Part shown: one piece after another, positions 1 to 6,588 of the stretch
Layout of the letters: each line of letters begins with the position of its first letter
Position numbering within the stretch: the first letter of the stretch is position 1
DNA from: Verrucomicrobiota bacterium
GTDB lineage: Bacteria; Verrucomicrobiota; Verrucomicrobiia; Opitutales; Opitutaceae
Reading direction: 5' to 3'
Assembly (NCBI GenBank): GCA_023457035.1
Contig: JAEWNN010000110.1
Location: 1 to 13,614 of the forward strand
Length of the DNA stretch: 13,614 bases
Notes under the pieces: generated by a model
What the model was told of the DNA's origin: nothing
What the model saw: the letters and a program-made list of their open reading frames with translations, nothing else
The model's database searches: none
Translations under genes and position numbers: made by a program

Positions 1-1
1 G

Positions 2-1606
2 CCCACAACCGGTGCGGCCGCGGGCGCAACCGGCGCGCCCGACGGCCCCACCGGCGCAAGCGTGGGGGACGGGGAGGCGCCCGCCGCCGGGACGAACGCC
101 GACGGCCGGACGGCGGCGACGGAACCCGGCCGGGCTGCCGCCGTGTCACCCTTGGTGCGTGAGCTGTCTCCGAATCCCAAGTCCGGTGAGATGGGCGCGG
201 CGGCGGTGCCGGTGCCGTCGCCGATGACCAATGACGCCTTGGAAGGTGGGCCGAAGCCGGGTTCGCCGGCTCCCGAGATGCCGGTTCCCCGCGCCGCCGC
301 CAGTCGTGCGTTCGCCGAGGTGCCGGCGGGTGTGGCCTTCGCACCGACGGCCGGGCGCCGGGAGTCTGCGCCGGCCGCTCCGAAGGCGCCGGCTGCGCCG
401 GTGGTGGCGACGCGAACCTTGGCCCAGGTCCTGTGTGAGACCGCCCGCCCGAGCAGCGGGAGTATCGCGGCGGATATGACGCAGTTGTCGGCCGGCGCGG
501 AGACTCCGTTCGCCCAGACGGCGCCGCAGCCCGGCGGGAAGAACCTGGCCACGTCCCCGGCGGGGGCCGCCGGGGAGGAAACAACGGGGCGCGCGCCTGG
601 CGCGACGACAACCTCGTCGCCGGTGATCCCGAGCGCGGCCTCCGCGCGGGCGGTTGCCGGAACGACCGAGGTTGCGCCGGAGGTGGCTTTGCCGGCCGGG
701 ACTGTTGCGGTCGCGAAGTCGCGTGGTTCGGAGCGAGGCGCGCCGGAGAGCCCGGTGAAGACCGACTCGGCCACAGTGGCGGATGGCGCCACCCGCCTCT
801 CGCCGGAAAATCCTGCCGCTCGGCGCGTGCACGGCGTGGCCGATGCCGCGGTCGATGCCGGGCGCAACGGACAGCGAAACTTTCTAAACGTTGGTCGACA
901 GGGAGTAGGGGGGCAGGGCGCCCGGCTTGGCACGGACGTTGCGAAAGAGTCCCAACCCATGCCTGCCAACGCCACGGAATTGCCGCCTGCCACCCACGCG
1001 CTCTCGTCCGACGAGCCGGTGGTCGCCACCGTCGGTGCGGTGGCCGAATCCGCGGCTGCCGGCACGGCGCGGGCGGTGGCGGATGCGGGCCCGGCCCGTT
1101 CGGTGGCGGCGGAGACGATCCGCCAGTTGCAGGAGGTCGCTGCGCGCGCCCGCGAGACCGGCCGCAACCAGATGGATTTCCAGGTGCGGACTTCCGACGA
1201 CGAGAGCCTGCGCGTGAATCTGCGGTGGCACGACGGCGTCGTGCATGCGCGGTTCGTCTCCGAGAGTGCGGAGCTGCAGCAGGCGCTCTCCCGCGAGTGG
1301 GCGCTGGCGGCGCCGCGGCTGGCGGAGAAGGGCCTGAAGTTCGACCAGCCCAGCTTCGAGCACCACGAGCGCCCGGACCACCAGTCGTCCGCGCAGGATG
1401 GATCCTCTTTTGCGCAGCAGCGGCATTCCTCGCGGGGGCAGGAGCGGGACTTCGCGCTCGCCGGCGCCTCCGGCCCCGCCTCGGCGCCTTCGTCGGCCGC
1501 CGCCCGTCCCGCCCCCACCCACGCCTCCGGCCCACAGTCCGCGGATCGGACCGTCCCGCTCCCGCGGCCGGCGGCCGGCGTCACCAATCTTCGCGCCTGG
1601 GCCTGA
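2..1606 (+). CDS. fliK: Flagellar hook-length control protein FliK-like, 5'-truncated
   Basis: The frame is open from the left edge (nt 2) to the TGA at 1604-1606, giving at least 534 residues, so the true start lies upstream; the GTG at 62 reads as an internal Val. FliK is an exported ruler that sets hook length and switches FlhB substrate specificity. The first 370 or so residues are low complexity, rich in Ala, Pro, Gly, Thr and Val, as expected for a disordered ruler. From about residue 371 (nt 1112) to 460 (nt 1380) is a compact segment resembling the Flg_hook C-terminal domain: an amphipathic helix, then beta-strand text (DFQVRT, LRVNLRWHDGVVHARFV), then a helix (LQQALSREWALAAPRLAEKG) and a final strand. 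A polar Ser/Gln/Pro-rich tail follows. The position directly before flgD and flgE supports the assignment. The sequence has little identity to model FliK proteins, so the call rests on the C-terminal fold pattern and context. Confidence 0.8.
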   Translation, partial: PTTGAAAGATGAPDGPTGASVGDGEAPAAGTNADGRTAATEPGRAAAVSPLVRELSPNPKSGEMGAAAVPVPSPMTNDALEGGPKPGSPAPEMPVPRAAASRAFAEVPAGVAFAPTAGRRESAPAAPKAPAAPVVATRTLAQVLCETARPSSGSIAADMTQLSAGAETPFAQTAPQPGGKNLATSPAGAAGEETTGRAPGATTTSSPVIPSAASARAVAGTTEVAPEVALPAGTVAVAKSRGSERGAPESPVKTDSATVADGATRLSPENPAARRVHGVADAAVDAGRNGQRNFLNVGRQGVGGQGARLGTDVAKESQPMPANATELPPATHALSSDEPVVATVGAVAESAAAGTARAVADAGPARSVAAETIRQLQEVAARARETGRNQMDFQVRTSDDESLRVNLRWHDGVVHARFVSESAELQQALSREWALAAPRLAEKGLKFDQPSFEHHERPDHQSSAQDGSSFAQQRHSSRGQERDFALAGASGPASAPSSAAARPAPTHASGPQSADRTVPLPRPAAGVTNLRAWA

Positions 1607-1615
1607 CCTTTCACC

Positions 1616-2365
1616 ATGAGCACTGTATCCGGTGTTTCCCCGCTTCCCACCGCCAGCGACCCCACGAAGGCCGCCGAGCTCGCCAAGCTGGCCGGCTTCG
1701 ATCGGCAGACGAAGAAGACGCTCGACCAGAGCGATTTCCTGAAACTGCTGTCCACGCAGCTGGCCAACCAGGACCCGCTGAGCCCGTCGAGCGACCTCGA
1801 TTCCATCTCCCAGATGGCGACGTTCTCCTCGGTCGAACAGATGGGCGACCTGGTGACCTCCCTCAAGTCGTTCATCGTCACCCAGGACTTCGCCAGCGCC
1901 CAGAACATGCTCGGCAAATACGTGACCGTCTCCACCGACAGCGTCAGCAAGACGGCCGACGGCTCCACCGTGACCGAGACGGTCAGGACCTCGGGTCAGG
2001 TCACTTCCGTCGGCTACAACGACGACGGGGTCTCGGTGATCCGGATCGGCGACAGGACCTACAGCCCGGCCGATGTCACCGGCATCAGCACCTCGGCGGC
2101 CGAGGCCGCCGCGGGCGAGACGGTGGGCGACACCGACTTCGGCACGGCCTCCGGCCTGATGGGACGCGTCGTCACCGTGACCCAGGATGCGTCGACGACC
2201 ACCGCTTCCGGGGCGCCGCTCGCCGTCAAGGTCAGCACCAAGGGCGTCGTGACCGCGTTCGGCTCCGATGCGGAGGGCAACCCGACGATCACCATCGGCG
2301 GCAAGGTCTACCCCTTCTCCCAGGTCACGGCGGTCCAGGCGGCCAAGAGTTCCACCACCGCCTGA
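1616..2365 (+). CDS. flgD: Flagellar hook capping / hook assembly protein FlgD
   Basis: This 249-residue protein is the scaffold cap needed for polymerising FlgE into the hook. The conserved FlgD N-terminal segment lies at about residues 34-86 (KTLDQSDFLKLLSTQLANQD, then PLSPSSD, and MATFSSVEQM with the usual Gln/Met-rich helix). The C-terminal half does not look like the standard FlgD Ig/tudor arrangement. Residues 96-159 and 179-243 are two alignable copies of a beta module: LGKYVTV or MGRVVTV at the start, SGQVTSVG or KGVVTAFG in the middle, and an ending of the type I-x-IG-[DG]-[RK]-x-Y followed by V-T-[GA]-[IV]. The ATG at 1616 starts 9 nt after the fliK stop, with the pyrimidine-rich spacer CCTTTCACC and no Shine-Dalgarno sequence. 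flgE follows after 45 nt, so the two probably share a transcript. Confidence 0.93.
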   Translation: MSTVSGVSPLPTASDPTKAAELAKLAGFDRQTKKTLDQSDFLKLLSTQLANQDPLSPSSDLDSISQMATFSSVEQMGDLVTSLKSFIVTQDFASAQNMLGKYVTVSTDSVSKTADGSTVTETVRTSGQVTSVGYNDDGVSVIRIGDRTYSPADVTGISTSAAEAAAGETVGDTDFGTASGLMGRVVTVTQDASTTTASGAPLAVKVSTKGVVTAFGSDAEGNPTITIGGKVYPFSQVTAVQAAKSSTTA

Positions 2366-2398
2366 CCGGAACCATTTATCGCAAACCAACCCCCAAAC

Positions 2399-2404
2399 AG
2401 AGGA
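2399..2404 (+). promoter_or_regulatory. Shine-Dalgarno site of flgE
   Basis: AGAGGA lies 6 nt before the flgE ATG within a locally A-rich leader (CAAACAGAGGAAACACC). The GAGG core can pair with the anti-Shine-Dalgarno sequence of 16S rRNA. It is the only clear Shine-Dalgarno site before a start codon in this window. The hook protein is made in many copies, so stronger initiation here is plausible. Confidence 0.6.
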
Positions 2405-2410
2405 AACACC

Positions 2411-3646
2411 ATGATCGGCTCACTGACCTCCGGCGTGCAGGCGATGTCTTCGTTCGTCAAAGGCATCGAAGTCATCGGCAACAACATCTCCAACATCAAC
2501 ACCGTGGGCTTCAAAGGGGCCACGACCCGTTTCCAGGACACCTTCTCGAACACGCTGCAGCGCGGCACCGGCAACACCGGCCTGGGGTCGAACAGCATCA
2601 CCCAGCAGATCGGCACGGGCTCGAAGATCGCCACGATCAAGACCGGCTTCGCGCAGGGCTCCCTGCAGACCACCGGCGGCCTCTCCGACCTGGGCATCTC
2701 GGGCGAGGGCTTCTTCCGGGTGCGCGACACCCTGCAGGGCCTCGAGTACGTGACCCGCGCCGGCGACTTCCGCGTGGACGACCAGGGCTACCTCGTCACC
2801 AACTCCGGCTTCCGGGTACAGGGACTGGGCCTGACGGCGGACAACATCGATGCGGACAGCAACGGCGTGCCCGACGGCGAGTTCACCGTCGATTACGACC
2901 TCGACTACGCCAACCTGCGCGACATCCGGATTGACTACCGCAACAGCGATCCGACCGCCCCGCGCATGGAGACCTTCCAGATCGATCAGGGCGGCAACGT
3001 GAACATCTTCCTCAGCGACGGCACCTCGATGGTCCGCGGCAAGGTTCTGCTCCAGCGCTTTCAGGACACCGGCGCTCTTGTGAAGGAGGGCGACAATCTC
3101 TTCAGCGGCATCGCCGACGCCGGGCCGACCGAGGCCTGGCCGGCGTCGCGTGCGCCGGGAGCGCTCTCGGCCCAGATCGATCCGACGATCGCGGCGGGCC
3201 CGACCGGTGCCGCCGGCAGCATCACCGCGGTGGACCCCCTGACCCGCACGATCACCACTACGGTCCCGTTGACCCCGGACACGCTGACCGGCGGCGTGAT
3301 CACGCTGACCGGCGCTGGCGCCGGCACGTACCGAATCACCGCTAACACCGCCAACACGCTCACGCTCCAGGCCTTCGAGGCCGATCCGGCGGACTGGGCC
3401 ACAACCGGGGCGCCCGACGCCACCTCCGCCTTCACGATCAGTTATGCGCCGTCGGCGTATCGTTCGCTCGCCGCCGCCCAGAACGGCAACGGGCGCATCA
3501 TCTCGGGATCGATCGAGATGTCGAACGTCGACCTGACCAACGAGTTCGCCAACATGATCACCACGCAGCGCGCCTTCCAGGCCGCCTCGAAGCTGATCAC
3601 CACCTCCGACGAGATCCTCCAGGACATCGTCAACCTGAAGCGGTAA
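2411..3646 (+). CDS. flgE: Flagellar hook protein FlgE
   Basis: This 411-residue protein is the structural subunit of the hook. The N-terminal rod/hook motif is clear: MIGSLTSGVQAM, then the family signature IEVIGNNISNINTVGFKGA (residues 19-37), then F-x-D-T-F-S-N-T-L typical of FlgE. The GISGEGFFRVRD and YVTRAGDFRVDDQGYLVT block spans about residues 95-130, followed by FRVQG. The C-terminal D0 helix is intact (SNVDLTNEFANMITTQRAFQ, ending DIVNLKR). Between NLFSGIADAGPTEAW (ends 243) and NGNGRIISGSIEMSNVDL (from about 358) lie about 113 residues where FlgE proteins normally have a short linker. This insert is rich in Thr, Ala, Gly and Pro and reads as beta strands. The start is fixed by the Shine-Dalgarno site AGAGGA and the family N-terminus. 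The gene sits between flgD and fliL. Confidence 0.95.
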   Translation: MIGSLTSGVQAMSSFVKGIEVIGNNISNINTVGFKGATTRFQDTFSNTLQRGTGNTGLGSNSITQQIGTGSKIATIKTGFAQGSLQTTGGLSDLGISGEGFFRVRDTLQGLEYVTRAGDFRVDDQGYLVTNSGFRVQGLGLTADNIDADSNGVPDGEFTVDYDLDYANLRDIRIDYRNSDPTAPRMETFQIDQGGNVNIFLSDGTSMVRGKVLLQRFQDTGALVKEGDNLFSGIADAGPTEAWPASRAPGALSAQIDPTIAAGPTGAAGSITAVDPLTRTITTTVPLTPDTLTGGVITLTGAGAGTYRITANTANTLTLQAFEADPADWATTGAPDATSAFTISYAPSAYRSLAAAQNGNGRIISGSIEMSNVDLTNEFANMITTQRAFQAASKLITTSDEILQDIVNLKR

Positions 3647-3658
3647 CCGTCCTTCGCC

Positions 3659-4276
3659 ATGGCCGCCGAAAAAAGCGAGAAACCCGAGGCTCCGGCCGCC
3701 GCCCCGGCGACCGATGCAGCCGCGCCGAAAGGCGGCGGCATCGCGGGCTTCATCCCCCTGATCATCGCCCTGGTGCTGGCTCCGGTCATCTCCTGGGTGG
3801 TCGCCGAGTTCGTGCTCTTGCCCCGGATGAAGCAGCAGCTCGCGGCCGCCATCCCGGCCGCACCGGCCGGCGAACACGGGGCCGCGGCTCCGGCGGCCGC
3901 CGGCACCGCGGCGGCCAAGCCGGAAGCCAAGAAGCCGGAGGCGAAGAAGGCCGGCCATGGCGGCGGGGAGGCGGCGAGCGCCGAGGGCTACAAGTTCGAG
4001 AATGTCGTGGTGAACCTCGCGGGCACCATGGGTACCCGCTACCTGAAGACATCGTTCCTCGTCACCGGCCGGGAGAATCTCCGCGGGCTCTTCGAGGAGC
4101 GGCAGCCCCAGCTGCTTGATGCCACGCTCAACACGCTCGGCTCCCTGACTTTGGCCGACCTCGAGGAGGTGGGCTCGCGCAACCTCATCCGCGCCCGGCT
4201 CATCGCCGCCTACAACGAGGTGCTCGGGGTGCGCGCCGTGGAGCAGATCTTCTTCTCTGAGTTCGTCGTCCAGTAG
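3659..4276 (+). CDS. fliL: Flagellar basal body-associated protein FliL
   Basis: This 205-residue single-span inner-membrane protein associates with the MotAB stator around the MS ring. It has a short Ala/Pro/Lys-rich cytoplasmic N-terminus, one membrane segment at about residues 29-54 (IAGFIPLIIALVLAPVISWV), and then an unusually long Ala/Pro/Lys-rich periplasmic linker at about 62-108 with a PEAKKPEAKK repeat. The FliL domain runs from about 111 to 205. Its diagnostic end is present: RNLIRARLIAAYNEVLG followed by VEQIFFSEFVVQ, with FVVQ as the last residues as in most FliL proteins. The ATG at 3659 starts 12 nt after the flgE stop, behind a C/T-rich spacer and no Shine-Dalgarno sequence. 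The fliL-fliM-fliN order is the common bacterial arrangement. Confidence 0.93.
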   Translation: MAAEKSEKPEAPAAAPATDAAAPKGGGIAGFIPLIIALVLAPVISWVVAEFVLLPRMKQQLAAAIPAAPAGEHGAAAPAAAGTAAAKPEAKKPEAKKAGHGGGEAASAEGYKFENVVVNLAGTMGTRYLKTSFLVTGRENLRGLFEERQPQLLDATLNTLGSLTLADLEEVGSRNLIRARLIAAYNEVLGVRAVEQIFFSEFVVQ

Positions 4277-4321
4277 CCGCACCCGCGCGGCTCCCACCTT
4301 CCACCGTCCGCGTCTTTCCCC

Positions 4322-5350
4322 GTGTCCGACGATCCCAAGAAACCCTCCGAGATTCTCGACCAGTCCGAGATCGACCGGTTGTTGGCCGACACCCTGAAGG
4401 CGCCGGAGTATAAGGTCTTTCGTCACGACGGCGTGCAGTTCACGACGCTCGAGGGGCTGAAGATCGATGCGTACGACTTCCGCAACCCCGTCTTCCTCAC
4501 CGAAGTCGAGCTGCGGCGGTTGCGCATGCTCCACGAGGACTTCATCCGCTACCTCTCCGCGCGCCTCTCGCTGTTCCTGCGCATGGAGCTCTCGCTGAAG
4601 ATGGCGCGGTTGACGACGGTGACCTACGAGAAGTTCACCGAGAGCCTGCCGAGCCCGACCCACATCTCGCTGTTCAAGGCCGAGCCGCTGCTCGGCATGG
4701 GCATCATCGACGTCAATCCCCGCCTCGCGCTGACCATCGCCGACCGCATGCTCGGCGGCCGCGGCCACTCCATCAAGGTGGAGCGCTACCTCACCGAGAT
4801 CGAGGTGGCGCTGATCGAGGACGTGCTGATGATCCTGCTCGAGGAGTGGTGCAACCAGTGGCGGGCCGAGCAGGAGCTGCGCCCGCTCATCATCGGTCAC
4901 GAAAACAGCGGTCGCTTCCTCCAGACCTCGCCCAAGAACGCCATCGTGCTCGTGCTCGCGCTCGAGGCGTCGCTGGGCGATTGCTCCGAGCAGATCCAGA
5001 TCGGTGTGCCGTACTACACCATCGAGCCGGTGGTGAAGAAGATGCAGGCCCGTCGCCAGAAGGAGACCGAGATCTCGCAGATCGAACGCAAGGCCGCTTG
5101 GCTCGCCTCCTACGATGGCATCACCGTGCCGGTCCGTGCCGAGTGGGAGGCCTTCGAACTCACCGCCCGCGAGATCTCGCAGTTGCGCGTGGGCGACGTG
5201 ATCGAGCTGCCCCGCGACATCATCGACAAGACCCGGGTCTCGCTCGCCGGCACGGCGAAGTTCACCGGCCGCGCCGGCCAGGAGAACGGCAAGGTCGCCG
5301 TCGAACTGACCGGACGAATCGAAGCCCAGGAAACCGCCAAGAAACGCTGA
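4322..5350 (+). CDS. fliM: Flagellar motor switch protein FliM (GTG start)
   Basis: FliM forms the middle of the C-ring, binds phospho-CheY and sets rotation direction. This protein has 342 residues, close to the usual length. The N-terminal CheY-P binding peptide is present as EILDQSEIDRLLA (residues 10-22). The middle domain (about 45-235) contains the GGRG turn at 145-148, matching the conserved GGxG motif facing FliG. The C-terminal SpoA domain (about 258-335) carries VGDVIELP. The start is the GTG at 4322: no in-frame ATG lies between the fliL stop and this codon, and the first internal Met is residue 69, which would delete the CheY-binding peptide. The nine bases before the start are TCTTTCCCC, with no Shine-Dalgarno sequence. 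fliN follows after 12 nt. Confidence 0.96.
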   Translation: MSDDPKKPSEILDQSEIDRLLADTLKAPEYKVFRHDGVQFTTLEGLKIDAYDFRNPVFLTEVELRRLRMLHEDFIRYLSARLSLFLRMELSLKMARLTTVTYEKFTESLPSPTHISLFKAEPLLGMGIIDVNPRLALTIADRMLGGRGHSIKVERYLTEIEVALIEDVLMILLEEWCNQWRAEQELRPLIIGHENSGRFLQTSPKNAIVLVLALEASLGDCSEQIQIGVPYYTIEPVVKKMQARRQKETEISQIERKAAWLASYDGITVPVRAEWEAFELTAREISQLRVGDVIELPRDIIDKTRVSLAGTAKFTGRAGQENGKVAVELTGRIEAQETAKKR

Positions 5351-5362
5351 CCCCCTTTCCCC

Positions 5363-5611
5363 ATGGAAGACCGGAATCTCGACATCCTCCTCGACGTCAA
5401 AGTGAAGATCACCGTCCAGCTCGGCAGCAGCCAGCTGCCGATGCGCGAGGTCATGGAGCTGCAGCCCGGCTCCGTCATCCAGCTCAACCAGCTGGCCAAC
5501 GACCCGGTCGGCCTCTACGTCAACGACAAGCTCATCGCCTTCGGCGAGGTTGTCGTCGTCGAGGACAACTTCGGTATCAAGATCACCGAACTGGTGGGCG
5601 CCGCCCGCTGA
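5363..5611 (+). CDS. fliN: Flagellar motor switch protein FliN (short form)
   Basis: This 82-residue protein is essentially one SpoA/FliN domain. FliN makes the base of the C-ring together with the FliM C-terminus and docks the FliH-FliI export ATPase complex. Typical sequence is seen throughout: LDVKVKITVQLG, MREVMELQPGSVIQL, DPVGLYVNDKLIAFGEVVVV and FGIKITEL. Many FliN proteins are longer (E. coli about 137 residues) because of a variable N-terminal extension, which is absent here; only DRNLDILLD precedes the domain. The spacer from the fliM stop is the all-pyrimidine CCCCCTTTCCCC, and the start at 5363 is the only plausible one. fliO begins 8 nt after the stop. Confidence 0.96.
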   Translation: MEDRNLDILLDVKVKITVQLGSSQLPMREVMELQPGSVIQLNQLANDPVGLYVNDKLIAFGEVVVVEDNFGIKITELVGAAR

Positions 5612-5619
5612 CCCTTCCC

Positions 5620-6096
5620 ATGGCGCCACGCTTTCGCTCCCTGTTGTTCGTCCTTGCGCTGGCGTGTGCCGTGGGGGCGCCGGTGGTTTCGGCCGCCGAG
5701 AGCACGCCCGCCTCGCTCGGGGCCGAGGACATGATCTACCCGCGCAACTCGCCCGAGGCGCGCCAGCAGCGCGCGGCTGCCGAACCGTTCCCGGTCTGGG
5801 GCGCGCTGGGCGTGGCGGCGGTGCTCGGCGGCGCCGGCTTCTACCTGCTCCGCCGCGGTCAGATGGGCCGCCGCCCTGGGGCGGAGGTGCACCAGCGGCT
5901 CGTGCTCGAGGAGACCCGCCCGCTGGGCAGCAAGCAGTTCCTCGCCGTCGCCGCCTATGGCGAGAAGCGGCTGCTCCTGTCGGTCTGTCCCGGTCGTATC
6001 GATTTTCTCTGTCGCCTCGACGAGGCGGCCGGCGCGCCGGCGCCGGCGACCGCGGCCGAAGCGTCGCGCCGCGAGCCGGCGCCGGGGCAGGCCTGA
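5620..6096 (+). CDS. fliO: Flagellar biosynthetic protein FliO-like
   Basis: This 158-residue protein has a probable signal peptide (MAPRFRSLLFVLALACAVGA, with cleavage near VSAAE), a short periplasmic stretch, one membrane segment at about residues 62-80 (WGALGVAAVLGGAGFYLL), and then a basic cytoplasmic domain. The cytoplasmic part has the FliO pattern: RLVLEETRPLGSKQFLAVAA, then GEKRLLLSVCPGRIDFLCRL. FliO helps assemble FliP into the export gate. The frame is open further upstream inside fliM and fliN, but the ATG at 5620 gives a proper signal peptide, follows the fliN stop by 8 nt (CCCTTCCC) and matches the family layout. fliP normally follows directly; here three unrelated genes intervene. 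FliO is poorly conserved, so the assignment rests on topology, motif and position. Confidence 0.87.
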   Translation: MAPRFRSLLFVLALACAVGAPVVSAAESTPASLGAEDMIYPRNSPEARQQRAAAEPFPVWGALGVAAVLGGAGFYLLRRGQMGRRPGAEVHQRLVLEETRPLGSKQFLAVAAYGEKRLLLSVCPGRIDFLCRLDEAAGAPAPATAAEASRREPAPGQA

Positions 6097-6203
6097 GGTC
6101 CCGCCCGAGGGAAGCCGACTGCCGCCCGCACGGACCGAACTTTTGCACGCTGTTGCGCCGCTCCGGGATCGCCGAGCGCCACCGATTCCCCATACTTCCC
6201 GCC

Positions 6204-6476
6204 ATGCCCACGGCCATTGTTCTCCTCAAGACCGACCACCAGCGCGTCACCGGTATTGCCGAGCGTCTGCTCGAGATGCCCGACATCTCGGAAGTCTACT
6301 CGGTATCCGGACGCTACGATCTGCTGGTGATGATCCGCTGCGCGCAGCTCGACAAGATCGAGTGCGTGATCACCGACCAACTCCTGAAGACCGACGGAAT
6401 CATCGACAGCGAGACGATGTTCGCCTTCCGCAGCTACGACAAACGCGAGGGCGGCCGCGCCGTCGACGTGGACTGA
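6204..6476 (+). CDS. Stand-alone Lrp/AsnC ligand-binding (RAM) domain protein
   Basis: This 90-residue protein matches the C-terminal RAM domain of Lrp/AsnC regulators: an opening strand (AIVLLKT), a helix (VTGIAERLLEMPDI), the characteristic V-x-S-V-S-G-R-Y-D-L-L-V-M-I strand (about residues 32-45), a helix (LDKIECVITDQLLKTDGI) and the last strand (SETMFAF). There is no helix-turn-helix, so it should not bind DNA by itself. Small proteins of this kind form dimers and higher oligomers and can bind amino acids or act as sensor subunits. The ATG at 6204 is the only start that keeps the first strand. It stands 107 nt after fliO and 112 nt before the dehydrogenase, more separated than the flagellar genes. 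Its ligand and partner cannot be read from the sequence. Confidence 0.85.
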   Translation: MPTAIVLLKTDHQRVTGIAERLLEMPDISEVYSVSGRYDLLVMIRCAQLDKIECVITDQLLKTDGIIDSETMFAFRSYDKREGGRAVDVD

Positions 6477-6588
6477 GCGGAGGGCGGCGCCCGGGTGTGC
6501 GTCGCGGGAAACGGGGCGGGCGACTGCGGGTGGGCCGATTGACAGCCTCGGCCTTCCGCCGACTTTCACCGCCAACCTTTCGTCGATC

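Noticed and set aside
62..64. GTG at 62 as the start of the fliK-like gene.
   Set aside because: The frame is open to the left edge with the same Ala/Pro/Gly-rich composition and no ribosome-binding or pyrimidine tract precedes the GTG, so it is more likely an internal Val.
4846..5619. Upstream extension of the fliO frame through fliM and fliN.
   Set aside because: The extension is Arg/Pro/Gly-rich off-frame text over two conserved genes. The ATG at 5620 gives a signal peptide and follows the fliN stop by 8 nt.
6097..6136. GGTCC ... GGACC dyad after fliO as a possible terminator.
   Set aside because: The stem is only 5 bp with a loop of about 30 nt, and it is followed by GAACTTTT, not by an adjacent U-tract.
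6131..6147. A second sigma-54-like sequence (CGGACCGAACTTTTGCA) upstream of the RAM-domain gene.
   Set aside because: The GG and GC dinucleotides are separated by 11 nt, one more than the strict sigma-54 spacing, and the -24 half lacks TGGC.
2420..6286. A very long open frame (1288 codons) on the minus strand opposite flgE to fliO.
   Set aside because: It is antisense to seven or fewer well-conserved genes in series and its product is Arg/Asp/Gly/His/Leu-rich without any domain, as expected from the complement of GC-rich codons. It is a shadow frame.
6539..6567. A perfect TTGACA -35 element before the dehydrogenase gene.
   Set aside because: The best -10 at 16-17 nt is GACTTT or ACTTTC, a poor match to TATAAT. 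A six-base match alone does not support a promoter call.
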